Of a DNA stretch of 64,000 nucleotides, positions 1-7,288 are shown piece after piece (position 1 is the first letter of the stretch; every line of letters begins with the position of its first letter). Origin of the DNA: Aureimonas altamirensis (GTDB taxonomy: Bacteria > Pseudomonadota > Alphaproteobacteria > Rhizobiales > Rhizobiaceae); NCBI RefSeq assembly GCF_001463885.1, contig NZ_BBWQ01000024.1:62001-126000 (forward strand). The letters run 5' to 3'. A model generated the notes under the pieces. The model made no database searches. It saw nothing but the letters and a program-made list of their open reading frames with translations, and was not told the origin of the DNA. Made by a program: the position numbers and the translations under genes.

Positions 1-1
1 C

Positions 2-529
2 GCCATCATCGGCGCAATGGCGCATGGCTTCATCAAGGGCGTCCTGTTCGATTCGCCTGCCATCATCTGCATCGCGCTGATCGTTGGCGGCTTCATCCTT
101 CTCTACATAGACAGGATGCCCCGCAGGATCCGCTACAAGGATGCGATGGAGTTTCCTCCGTCGGTCTGCCTGGCTATCGGCTTTTTCCAGTGCCTTGCGA
201 TGATTCCCGGTACGTCCCGTTCCGGCGCCACGATCGCCGGGGCGCTGCTGATGGGAACGGACAAGCGCTCGGCGGCCGAATTCTCGTTCTTCCTTGCCAT
301 GCCCACAATGGCCGGCGCCTTCACCTACGATCTCATCAAGAATCGCAACATCCTGTCGACCGACGACATGATGCTGATCGTCATCGGCTTCGTGGCTGCC
401 TTCCTGTCGGCGCTCTTCGTGGTGAAGTTCCTGCTGGACTTCGTGTCCAGACACGGCTTCGCACCGTTCGCCTGGTGGCGCATCATCTTCGGGACGGCCG
501 GGCTGATCGCCCTCTACGCCTTCGCCTGA
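2..529 (+). CDS. uppP: Undecaprenyl-diphosphatase UppP (BacA), C-terminal part
   Basis: The reading frame is open from the first bases of the window, so the N-terminus lies upstream. The visible ~175 residues carry the UppP signature [10 protein letters not shown] and several hydrophobic membrane segments, ending in a final helix just before the TGA stop. UppP dephosphorylates undecaprenyl pyrophosphate at the inner membrane, recycling the lipid carrier for peptidoglycan and other envelope polymers, and its overexpression gives bacitracin resistance. It converges with the NDUFA9-like gene on the other strand. The family call is secure; the full length cannot be judged. Confidence 0.95.
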   Translation, partial: AIIGAMAHGFIKGVLFDSPAIICIALIVGGFILLYIDRMPRRIRYKDAMEFPPSVCLAIGFFQCLAMIPGTSRSGATIAGALLMGTDKRSAAEFSFFLAMPTMAGAFTYDLIKNRNILSTDDMMLIVIGFVAAFLSALFVVKFLLDFVSRHGFAPFAWWRIIFGTAGLIALYAFA

Positions 530-538
530 GGGCGGATC

Positions 539-555
539 GGCGCCGCAACGGCGCC
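539..555. terminator. Short G+C hairpin between convergent genes, possible terminator
   Basis: A 7-bp perfect stem (GGCGCCG / CGGCGCC) with a CAA loop lies 10 bases after the uppP stop, in the gap between two converging genes. No T-run follows, so it is not a classical intrinsic terminator. A bidirectional role is an inference from its position. Confidence 0.35.
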
Positions 556-587
556 CCGCCCCTCCCTGCCCCGGGTCATTCAGGCAT

Positions 588-1595
588 TCAGGGCCGGGGT
601 GCAATTTCCGGATCGATGGTCTGGTCCGAGGTCGGGCTGCCCTTGGTGAACTGGCCCTGCGGGCGGAACCGCACAAGATAGGTCGGCAGGACGGCTTCCA
701 GCGTCCGCGGCTGGATGCCGAAGGCCTCAAAGGTGCGTCCCTCCGCCTTCGCCGCTTCGGACACGACATTGTCCTGCCGCAACTGCTGCACCTGGTCGTG
801 GGTCAGCGGCGCGCCCGGCAGATACTTCATCACGCCGGCCAGCCGCTCGGCCGCGCCGAACGGAATGTCCAGGAAGCGGCGCTTGCGATCGATCACCAGA
901 AGCATCTCTTCCATCAAGGCGCGGAAGCTCAGGCTTTCAGGCCCGCCCAGCTCATACACACGGCCACCCGGCACCGCGCCATCGACCGTCTTCGCCACCG
1001 CTTCGGCGACATCGTTGACGTAGACCGGCTGGAACATCGTCTTGCCGCCGCCGATCAACGGCAGGAAGGGCGAAAAGCGCGCCATGTCCGCGAAGCGGTT
1101 GAAGAACTGGTCTTCCGCGCCGAAGACGATGGACGGGCGCAGAACGGTGGCATCGGGCACGGCCTCGAAGACATATCGCTCGCCCAGCGCCTTGGTGCGG
1201 GCGTAGCGGCTTTCGGAATTCTCGTCTGCGCCGATGGCCGACATCTGCGTCAGGCCGGCACCGCGCGCCGCGGCGGCCTTTGCAACCAAGCGCGCGCCTT
1301 CTGCCTGGATGGCGGTGTAGCGCTGGCGTCCGGCCTCGGTCAGGATGCCGACGAGGTTGACGACATGGTCGGCATCTTCCACGGCGCGTTGCACCGACCA
1401 CTCGTAGCGCAGATTGGCCTGGATGGGCTGGATCTGGCCGAGGCGGCCGGCCGTCTGCAGGTGGTAGGCCAGGTCGGGCCGGCGGGTCGCGACGCGGATG
1501 CGGTGCCCGCGCGAAGCAAGGGCGTGCACGACATAGCGACCCAGGAAGCCTGATCCGCCGAAGACGGTGACGAGCTTTTTGTTGTCGATTCGCAT
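588..1595 (-). CDS. Complex I NDUFA9-family NAD(P)-binding reductase
   Basis: A 335-residue extended short-chain dehydrogenase/reductase. The N-terminal nucleotide-binding motif FGGSGFLG is at about residues 11-18 and a YARTK (YxxxK) catalytic-type pair sits near the middle. Overall pattern and length match proteobacterial 'complex I NDUFA9 subunit family' proteins, which resemble the accessory NADPH-binding subunit of mitochondrial complex I and atypical epimerases. The chosen ATG is preceded by GGAAGGG at good spacing. An in-frame start 96 bases further upstream has no such site and would add an atypical basic tail. In alphaproteobacteria the gene commonly sits beside uppP, as here. Substrate unknown. 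Confidence 0.85.
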   Translation of the reverse strand: MRIDNKKLVTVFGGSGFLGRYVVHALASRGHRIRVATRRPDLAYHLQTAGRLGQIQPIQANLRYEWSVQRAVEDADHVVNLVGILTEAGRQRYTAIQAEGARLVAKAAAARGAGLTQMSAIGADENSESRYARTKALGERYVFEAVPDATVLRPSIVFGAEDQFFNRFADMARFSPFLPLIGGGKTMFQPVYVNDVAEAVAKTVDGAVPGGRVYELGGPESLSFRALMEEMLLVIDRKRRFLDIPFGAAERLAGVMKYLPGAPLTHDQVQQLRQDNVVSEAAKAEGRTFEAFGIQPRTLEAVLPTYLVRFRPQGQFTKGSPTSDQTIDPEIAPRP

Positions 1596-1755
1596 ATGCG
1601 GGCCCTTCCGATATCGATGGCGCTGGCCCTGCGCGCTGCGGCGCGGCATCGGCCTTGCGAGGTCATTTAGCGGGATTTCCCCGACGCGCAAAGGGCTTGG
1701 ATGCAGGCAAGCCGGATTGCCGCATTGTTTTTCCGCCGCAAGCCTTCACGGGGCG

Positions 1756-1782
1756 TTGACAGGCGCCCGGCCGCTCTCTAAT
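1756..1782 (+). promoter_or_regulatory. Sigma-70-type promoter of tRNA-Leu
   Basis: A perfect -35 hexamer TTGACA (1756-1761) is followed after 15 bases by TCTAAT (1777-1782). This puts the start point just upstream of the tRNA at 1795. The spacing is slightly short, but the position and hexamers suit a strong stable-RNA promoter. Confidence 0.65.
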
Positions 1783-1794
1783 GACACCGCCAGT

Positions 1795-1879
1795 GCCCAG
1801 GTGGCGGAATTGGTAGACGCGCACGGTTCAGGTCCGTGTGCCGCGAGGCGTGAAGGTTCGAGTCCTTTCCTGGGCACCA
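1795..1879 (+). tRNA. tRNA-Leu (anticodon CAG)
   Basis: A full cloverleaf can be drawn. The acceptor stem GCCCAGG (1795-1801) pairs with CCTGGGC (1869-1875). The D-arm contains GGAATTGGTAGAC, the anticodon loop TTCAGGT has CAG at 1829-1831, a long class II variable arm follows, and the T-loop is GGTTCGAGTCC. The CCA tail (1877-1879) is encoded. The last 17 bases form the core of a direct repeat that recurs at 7194-7210, so this tRNA is the insertion point of the island described below. The gene itself is intact. Confidence 0.97.
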
Positions 1880-1961
1880 ATTCACCGGATAGTTCCGGGA
1901 AGCCAAAGAGTTCAGCCACATCACTGTCCCGCAATGACCCGAGTTACGCGACCGGGTGATG
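1863..1961 (+). repeat. Direct repeat, left copy (attL-like) of tRNA-Leu island
   Basis: This 99-base segment starts in the tRNA T-arm and is repeated in the same orientation at 7194-7287. The first 17 bases (tRNA 3' end with CCA) are identical. Then come a 5-base gap and about 77 bases with 7 mismatches, counted by eye. Duplication of a tRNA 3' end is the usual mark left by tyrosine-recombinase integration. Extension of the similarity some 80 bases past the tRNA is unusual and suggests the element carried its own flank. Confidence 0.85.
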
Positions 1962-2002
1962 CAGATAGTTCTGCATATGGCTCAACCATGGCCGCATCCT
2001 AG

Positions 2003-2209
2003 ACTGGTGTTTTCTGGGTGCAGCGGGCTGTCTGGGCGAGTCGTCGCGATGCCGTAGGCAAGCGAGAGGAACTCGTTTCGCTAGGCACGAAGGACGCCAA
2101 GCTCGCGCGCGTGAAGTACGCACAGGTGTAGGCCGAGGTCGAAGCGCGATGGGCGAACCTGCAAAATGGTCAACGATCACTGACGGAGCGTGAAGCGCAC
2201 GCGATGGCG
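2003..2209 (+). pseudogene. Remnant of a tyrosine site-specific integrase (N-terminal part)
   Basis: Frame 2 read through one stop gives a protein-like stretch with the elements VGKREELVSLGTKD, then VEARWANL and SLTEREAHAMA. These match the N-terminal (DUF6538-like) region of integrases, where the consensus resembles GK.E...SLGT.D...A......VEARWANLR......LTEREAHALA. An in-frame TAG interrupts it at 2129-2131, another TAG lies at 2000-2002, there is no plausible start, and the catalytic domain is missing. It lies 40 bases after the left tRNA repeat, exactly where an island integrase would sit. The integrase assignment is by motif recall and has not been searched. Confidence 0.7.
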
Positions 2210-2372
2210 CGCTGGAACCGCATCACATCGATTGACTCCGGGCCCGTGCACACGTCGCAGTCGGTGGCGTGTACGCGGGGGCTGATGGTCTGGTTTTTCA
2301 TCCTAGGTCCGAAAATCCATGCTGGTTGATCTGATTGATCCTAACGGTTTTGTTCGCCGTAAAGGAGATACC

Positions 2373-3356
2373 ATGAGCACAGTACTCGTCACCGGTGGCA
2401 CCGGGTTTCTCGGTAGCCACTGCATCCTGCAACTCCTCCGCGACGGCCACGATGTGCGCACAACAGTGCGAGATCTTGGGCGGGAGCAACACCGAAGGTC
2501 TATCCTTGAAACCAACGGCGCCTCGACGGAGATGCCCTTGTCATTCGTGGCGGCCGATCTTCTGACCGAGAATGGCTGGATAGAGGCGGCGTCGGGCTGC
2601 GACGTCGTCCTGCACGTCGCCTCTCCTTTTCCCGCAACCCAGCCGAACAACGCGGACGAGGTCATTATCCCCGCAAGGGACGGCACCCTGCGTGTGCTTC
2701 GTGCGGCCCGCGACGCGGGGGTCAGGCGTGTCGTGCTCACGTCGTCGTTCGCCGCAGTTGGTTACGGACGGCAGCACCCGGGCCGGGCCTACGACGAACG
2801 GGACTGAACCGAGGAAGATGCGCCGAACGCCCCCTACATCCGGTCCAAGGTCATCGCCGAGCGAGTGGCTTGGGATTTCGTTGCGCGCGAAGGCAATGAT
2901 CTAGGCCTAAGCGTCGTCAATCCGACCGGCATATTCGGGCCCACGCTCGGTGCCGACTACTCGGCCTCGATTGGAATGGTAAAGGCGATCCTCGAAGGGC
3001 AGGTGCCCGGTCCACCCGACATGGCTTTCGGTGTCGTGGATGTGCGCGATGTCGCGGACTTGCACATACGGGCCATGTCGAGTCCCAAGGCAGTGGGCGA
3101 GCGGTTCATTGCCGTTGCGGGCCCCGCGCTTTCGCTGAGAGACGTGGCGTGGACCCTCTCTGAAGAACTCGGCGAACGGGCTGACGGCATATCGCCGGCA
3201 CTTCTGAGCGCACCGTCAACAACGCAGGAAGGCACCCAGCGTCCGGACGCCAGCAGCGCAAAGGCGCGTCGTATTCTCGACTGGTCGCCGCGCCCGGCCA
3301 GCGAAGCGATACTCGCCAGTGCGCAAAGCCTCCTGCAACTGGGCCTCATCGAATGA
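2373..3356 (+). pseudogene. NAD-dependent epimerase / dihydroflavonol-reductase-like gene with in-frame TGA
   Basis: The start has an excellent ribosome site (AAAGGAGATACC then ATG). The product begins STVLVTGGTGFLGSH, an extended-SDR nucleotide-binding motif, and runs 144 codons to a TGA at 2805-2807. The same frame then continues without a gap through a YIRSK catalytic motif (2839 onward), NPTGIFGP and the C-terminal domain to 3356. The TGA sits where related proteins usually have Trp (a DW or TDW context before the YxxxK), so a single TGG-to-TGA change explains it. Total length of 327 codons is normal for the family. Probably a recently inactivated gene; a sequencing error or a strain-specific mutation is possible. 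Confidence 0.85.
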
Positions 3357-3486
3357 TCGACCGCTATGAGAAGACGCTTAGAAGGGTTTCCCCAACAGGC
3401 AGGTGGTCGGAAGCGCCGTCGCGAAACGTTGAGGCATACTGATGCGAGGCATTAGGATTTAGCGCCGTCTTGCTCGAAAGCGACGT

Positions 3487-4194
3487 TCAGCCTGGAACGC
3501 TTCTTTCGCCTATCTTACGTCGCAACTTGTCTGAGGCCTTGGAGAGTATCGGGCGTCCATGACCGAACACTGCCTTCTCAAACTGGAGATGGGCGAGCCT
3601 ACGCTGGGAGCGTCGTCCTTCAGCCTCGTCTTCGAATCCAACCGGGTCGGCTAGGCCTATGATGTTCATGAACACGTCGCCACCGATCAAAAGGTGATCG
3701 TCCCGCCAGAGGTAAGCGAGGTGTCCCGCGTCATGACCCGGTGTGTGTATTGCTCGCAAACCGCCGGCGATGTCCAGTACTTCGTCGCTCGTGACCTGCT
3801 GGTCGATTCGGATGGGTCGCGTACGCTCATCGGGATTCCATACCAGCCTGAACATGGTTTTGTGTAACACTCCAGGCGCAGCCGTCATCGGCCGGAAAGG
3901 ACCACCGCTTTCAGCGATCATAGCGTCGGCCGCATGTATGTAGGTCCGGGCGCCGGTCGCAGCGACGATGGCCGCCGCGCTTCCAATATGGTCGGGGTGG
4001 CCATGAGTTAAGACGAGATGACGAAGATCACTTGGCTTGCGGCCAAGCTGGGTCAGGGCACGAAGGACGACGTGCTCCTTGTCAGGGAACCCGGCGTCCA
4101 CAAGCGTCAGTTCGCCCTGATGATCGAGCAGGACCGCGTTGGCATTGCCAAGCGCGAGAAGCCAAGCGCCGTCGGCGATCTTTGTCAGTGCCAT
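3487..4194 (-). CDS. Metallo-beta-lactamase-fold hydrolase
   Basis: A 235-residue protein with the metal-binding signature THGHPDHIG near residue 64, a second metal histidine in HTPGHDAGH, the GGDVF aspartate motif and a C-terminal GHG. This is the full ligand set of the MBL fold (glyoxalase II / lactonase / beta-lactamase-type hydrolases). There is no signal peptide, so it is probably cytoplasmic. Substrate cannot be told: lactonase, thioesterase and general hydrolase are all possible. It lies inside the tRNA-Leu island, convergent with the broken reductase gene. Confidence 0.85.
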   Translation of the reverse strand: MALTKIADGAWLLALGNANAVLLDHQGELTLVDAGFPDKEHVVLRALTQLGRKPSDLRHLVLTHGHPDHIGSAAAIVAATGARTYIHAADAMIAESGGPFRPMTAAPGVLHKTMFRLVWNPDERTRPIRIDQQVTSDEVLDIAGGLRAIHTPGHDAGHLAYLWRDDHLLIGGDVFMNIIGLADPVGFEDEAEGRRSQRRLAHLQFEKAVFGHGRPILSKASDKLRRKIGERSVPG

Positions 4195-4446
4195 CCCAAA
4201 ATTCCAATCGAAGTTGTCTGCCAGATGTCGTTGCCCCTAGTATCGCACTCTGCCTTCATGGCGGCGGCATAGAGTTCGTCAACCTTTACAGGGTTCGCCT
4301 TTGCCATCAGGATCAGCGAGTAGAATGCGACCGTACGGATCCTTCTCGGTCGCCTCGCCCGGGTGGACCTGACGTCGGAAGCGGAGTGTTCCCGGATTTG
4401 ACGGGTAGCGAAGGGTGGCAAGGCAGGCGCTTGTCCATCCATCACA

Positions 4447-5145
4447 TCAGTATGTCTGGAAGGCGCCGAAACCCTTCGCCAGGATAGGCCCGGTCGGCAG
4501 CCCGGTTGGCGATCCACCTTCAGGCTCAAGCGTGATCTCGTAGAGCTGGTCTTCTGCCGGTGGCGGTAGGTTGAAATCGTCCAGCCGCGTCACGCGGGCG
4601 TCCGGCAAGAGACCCATGGATCTGGGGCCCATATCGGCAGAAGGCAGAGTCCACACCTGCATCACGCGATCGTCCGGCACCTCGACGGCCGTGAGAAATC
4701 GAAGACGCGCCGTATCGTCTCCGAAATCTTCCACCATCGCCCGTGGGACGCCCGCATCATCCAGAAGAACAGCAATGACCCGAGGGTCGGCAGAGCCGGC
4801 CTGCCAGCCGATCCCAAGCCCCACGGCCAGCGCCAGCATGGCCGCCGCCGCCGGCAGCACCGTGCGCCGCACCATCGACTTGCCGCTGGCCGCCGACCGA
4901 ACCGGTACCGTGTCGACCCGCTGATCGATCGACGTCAATTCCGCAAGGATGCGTGTCGACAGGCCGCCGGGCATGGTCAACGGCGCCGTTTGCAAATCCA
5001 ACTCGACGAAGCGGTCGCGCGATTGGGCAATGGCGCGCGCAACTCCCTCGTTTGTCTCGGCAAGCCTCTCGATACGCCGCGCCTCTTCCTCATCCAGAAG
5101 TCCAAGGACGTACTCGTCGGCTGTCTCGGGAGAAAACGGGCTCAC
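4447..5145 (-). CDS. RskA-family anti-sigma factor
   Basis: A 232-residue membrane protein from a GTG start that overlaps the sigma gene's TGA as GTGA, implying translational coupling. An earlier ATG at 5187 is also in frame. The N-terminal ~90 residues include DEYVLGLLDEEEARRIE, typical of the RskA cytoplasmic zinc-less anti-sigma segment. One hydrophobic segment (AAAAMLALAVGLGIGW) crosses the membrane. The C-terminal periplasmic domain ends in EGGSPTGLPTGPILAKG, the RskA C-terminal signature. It should hold the adjacent ECF sigma factor inactive until a periplasmic signal is sensed. Confidence 0.88.
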   Translation of the reverse strand: MSPFSPETADEYVLGLLDEEEARRIERLAETNEGVARAIAQSRDRFVELDLQTAPLTMPGGLSTRILAELTSIDQRVDTVPVRSAASGKSMVRRTVLPAAAAMLALAVGLGIGWQAGSADPRVIAVLLDDAGVPRAMVEDFGDDTARLRFLTAVEVPDDRVMQVWTLPSADMGPRSMGLLPDARVTRLDDFNLPPPAEDQLYEITLEPEGGSPTGLPTGPILAKGFGAFQTY

Positions 5146-5756
5146 GACAGGCACTCCCGCAGTTTCAGAAGCCCTCGGCGTATCCATGACTTGGCCGTAC
5201 CCAGCGGAACCTTCAGGACAGCTGCCACCTCTCCGTGGCTGTATCCGGAAAGATGCGCCAGAAGGATACCGGTCCGTGTCGCCGGTTCGACTTGCTCCAG
5301 ACAATGCCGAAGCCGGCTCGATCCGGGCAGCATGCGCCATTCGGTCGGTTCGTCATGAATGGCCCGCGCATCTTGAAGTTCGACGATGTCTTCGGGTGCC
5401 AGTAAACTCATACGCTTTTCGCTGCGCAGGATATTGAGACAACGGTTGCGCAGGATCGCATACACCCAACCACGCGCCGATCCGTGATCGGCCTTGTGCT
5501 GATCCGCCTTCCGCCAGATCTGGATCATCGCGTCCTGCAAGGCTTCTTCGGCAAGTTCGACACGACCGAGAATGCGCTTGGCCACCGCAAAGAGCCGGTC
5601 GCCCTCGAGGGACAGGATCTGCGCGATGCCGTCGCGATCCCCGCCTGCACATGCCGCAATTGCTGCGCCCAAATGTTCGTCGCCAACGGGATCAGCCGAC
5701 GCACCACCGGATGCCGGAGCAAAAGCGAACCCACTGGTGGGCGTCGTCTCGGTCAC
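5142..5756 (-). CDS. ECF (sigma-70 region 2/4) RNA polymerase sigma factor
   Basis: A 204-residue extracytoplasmic-function sigma factor. Region 2 includes AEEALQDAMIQIWRKAD and WVYAILRNRCLNILR. Region 4 has the helix-turn-helix HGEVAAVLKVPLGTAKSWIRRGLLKL near the C-terminus. It overlaps the RskA-type anti-sigma gene downstream, the standard SigK/RskA arrangement, and is transcribed away from the secreted DUF4394-like gene. That gene is the obvious candidate target. The 171-base divergent gap has no motif I can call a cognate promoter with confidence. Confidence 0.93.
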   Translation of the reverse strand: MTETTPTSGFAFAPASGGASADPVGDEHLGAAIAACAGGDRDGIAQILSLEGDRLFAVAKRILGRVELAEEALQDAMIQIWRKADQHKADHGSARGWVYAILRNRCLNILRSEKRMSLLAPEDIVELQDARAIHDEPTEWRMLPGSSRLRHCLEQVEPATRTGILLAHLSGYSHGEVAAVLKVPLGTAKSWIRRGLLKLRECLS

Positions 5757-5927
5757 GCACGCATCCTTCTTATTACCCGTCCAAACGGCACCGACTTACA
5801 GGATGACAACGCACAATCGCAAACGGATGCAGAAAAACATGCGGGCCCTGCATCCAAACGCAGCATGGGAGTGTCTTCAAGGTCGGCATCGTAAATCGCG
5901 ATGTCCAACCATTAGTGGAGAACGCGC

Positions 5928-6716
5928 ATGATCCGCACCACCACCACCCTCATCGCCTCGGCAGCCCTCTTGGCCTTCGGCACGACCGCCTCAGCGGCCC
6001 CGGCAGTCGCACTGGTCGGAGAAAAGACACTCGCCATGTTCGATACCGACACCCGCGCCATCACCGGCACGATGGATGTCTCGGGCGTCGACAGGCTCGT
6101 CGGCATCGACTTCCGCCCGGCCGACAACACGCTTGTCGGCGTGACGGATGCCAACGTTGTTTTCACCATCGATCCGGCAACCGGTGCGGCCAGCGAATTG
6201 TCGACTATGGACACGCCTCTGGACATGGGCGACATGCCGGTCATCGTCGATTTCAATCCGATGGCGGATCGTCTGCGCTACATGACAGGCACGACGAACC
6301 ACAGGGTGAATGTGGACACCGGTGAAGTCACCGTCGACGGTGATCTCAGCTTCGTCGAGGCCGACATGCACGCGGGCGAAGAGCCGGCCATCGTGGCGGC
6401 AGCCTATATCAATAGCCTTGGCAAGCCTGAAAGCACCGCGATGTACAACATCGACGGCACCATCGTCGCGCTCATACAGCAGACCGCTCCCAATGATGGA
6501 ACGCTGGCGTCCATCGGCAAATTGGGAATCGAGAATCCTGCCTCAAACTATGCGTTCGACATCTCGGCCGACGCCGAGTTGAACAACACCGCATGGCTCG
6601 TCAATGGAACGACGTTGTTCACCGTAGATCTTGAGACTGGCGCAGCTACGGCTGTCGGCATGATCGAAGGCGTGGACGGTGAGATCCGCGACATTGCTAT
6701 CGCCCCGCCGATGTAA
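5928..6716 (+). CDS. Secreted DUF4394-like beta-propeller-type protein
   Basis: A 262-residue protein with a clear Sec signal peptide (about residues 1-23, ending ASA-AP). The mature part is made of repeating short beta-rich units such as LVGIDFRPADNTLVGV, FTIDPATGAAS and FTVDLETGAAT, the pattern of DUF4394 proteins. RBS: GTGGAGAACGCGC before the ATG. It is divergent from the ECF sigma/anti-sigma pair, so it is likely their regulated product, acting in the periplasm or outside. Its biochemical role is unknown. Confidence 0.8.
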   Translation: MIRTTTTLIASAALLAFGTTASAAPAVALVGEKTLAMFDTDTRAITGTMDVSGVDRLVGIDFRPADNTLVGVTDANVVFTIDPATGAASELSTMDTPLDMGDMPVIVDFNPMADRLRYMTGTTNHRVNVDTGEVTVDGDLSFVEADMHAGEEPAIVAAAYINSLGKPESTAMYNIDGTIVALIQQTAPNDGTLASIGKLGIENPASNYAFDISADAELNNTAWLVNGTTLFTVDLETGAATAVGMIEGVDGEIRDIAIAPPM

Positions 6717-7193
6717 GCACTGCCGCTTCCAGTCGCATGGCGCCAGCCGTCCCGATGTTCGGTTTGGCTCGTGCTGTGCTCAGATTGCTGCTCCGCGAAC
6801 TCGGCGCCCTTTGCGACGGCGACCGCGTTCCCGGACAGTATATCGGCTTTCCTGACCAGGATTCCTGTCTACAACTCAAGTCGGACTGCGCCGCCGAAGC
6901 TATAGGTTGATGAGCGGCCATACCCAGATGAGGATCGTCAACACCGCAAGGGCGCCCGCGTATAAAGCACCGACCGCGTCGAGTGCAGGGGAAGCTGCCG
7001 GTCCGCTGATCCCAGTAAAAGCCGTTGCCACTGGGATGCGCGAGGCATCCTATGCAGTCGTTCTCTTGAACCACCTCGCCGTCCGTTCGATTATCGCCTC
7101 CTTGCCATTTGCTACAGAACGACGATACAAAACTTAAGCGTCAGCATCTGATAAGCCATTGTATTATCTTGATATTACTACGTCCGGGCTCGT
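6717..7193. other. Gene-free stretch with decayed sequence at the right end of the island
   Basis: No convincing gene. The only recognisable content is the tctA 3'-end scrap at 6882-6960. On the minus strand its frame stays open for some 50 codons upstream (a DASRIPVATAFTG-type stretch) but is preceded by stops and lacks a start. The last ~60 bases before the right repeat are noticeably A+T-rich compared with the rest of the window. Confidence 0.6.
6882..6960 (-). pseudogene. 3'-terminal fragment of a tctA-like gene (dispersed repeat, copy 1)
   Basis: This 79-base stretch matches 39379-39457, the 3' end of the intact tctA, with 7 mismatches by eye. Read on the minus strand it encodes AGALAVLTILIWVWPLINL followed by TAG, where the intact gene has Trp and then LRRRS. 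Upstream of the match the two sequences diverge. It is a relic of a tripartite tricarboxylate transporter gene within the island and cannot make a functional protein. Confidence 0.85.
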
Positions 7194-7287
7194 TCCTTTC
7201 CTGGGCACCACCGGATTGTTCCGGGAAGCCAAAAAGCTCAGCCACATCACGGTCCCGCAATGACCTGGGTTACACGACCGGGTGATG
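7194..7287 (+). repeat. Direct repeat, right copy (attR-like) of tRNA-Leu island
   Basis: Starts with 17 bases identical to the tRNA-Leu 3' end (TCCTTTCCTGGGCACCA) and continues with about 77 bases at roughly 91% identity to the left copy. It ends two bases before the stop codon of the glutamate-receptor-like gene. It has only the tRNA tail, not a tRNA, as expected for the distal attachment site of an integrated element. Confidence 0.85.
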
Positions 7288-7288
7288 G

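Noticed and set aside
1944-2180. 78-residue minus-strand ORF beside the left repeat
   Set aside because: It is antisense to the integrase relic and partly inside the repeat, with no ribosome site and a composition typical of shadow frames.
2805-2807. Selenocysteine reading of the TGA in the reductase gene
   Set aside because: The position corresponds to a usual Trp, is not catalytic in this family, and no SECIS-like hairpin was evident. A nonsense change is simpler.
4195-4446. Possible small minus-strand ORF ending AAAMKAECDTRGNDIW, in the gap between MBL and anti-sigma genes
   Set aside because: The stretch looks protein-like over about 40 residues but has no ribosome site at any start, overlaps the MBL start, and matches no family I recognise. 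It may be a decayed fragment.
5778-5860. Twice-occurring TCCAAACG in the sigma/DUF4394 gap as an ECF promoter element
   Set aside because: Both copies face the same way although the genes diverge, and no consistent -10 partner was found at a fixed spacing.
6697-7074. 125-residue minus-strand ORF at the right end of the island
   Set aside because: The tctA-derived segment is coded in a different frame, and this ORF has no motif or initiation site.
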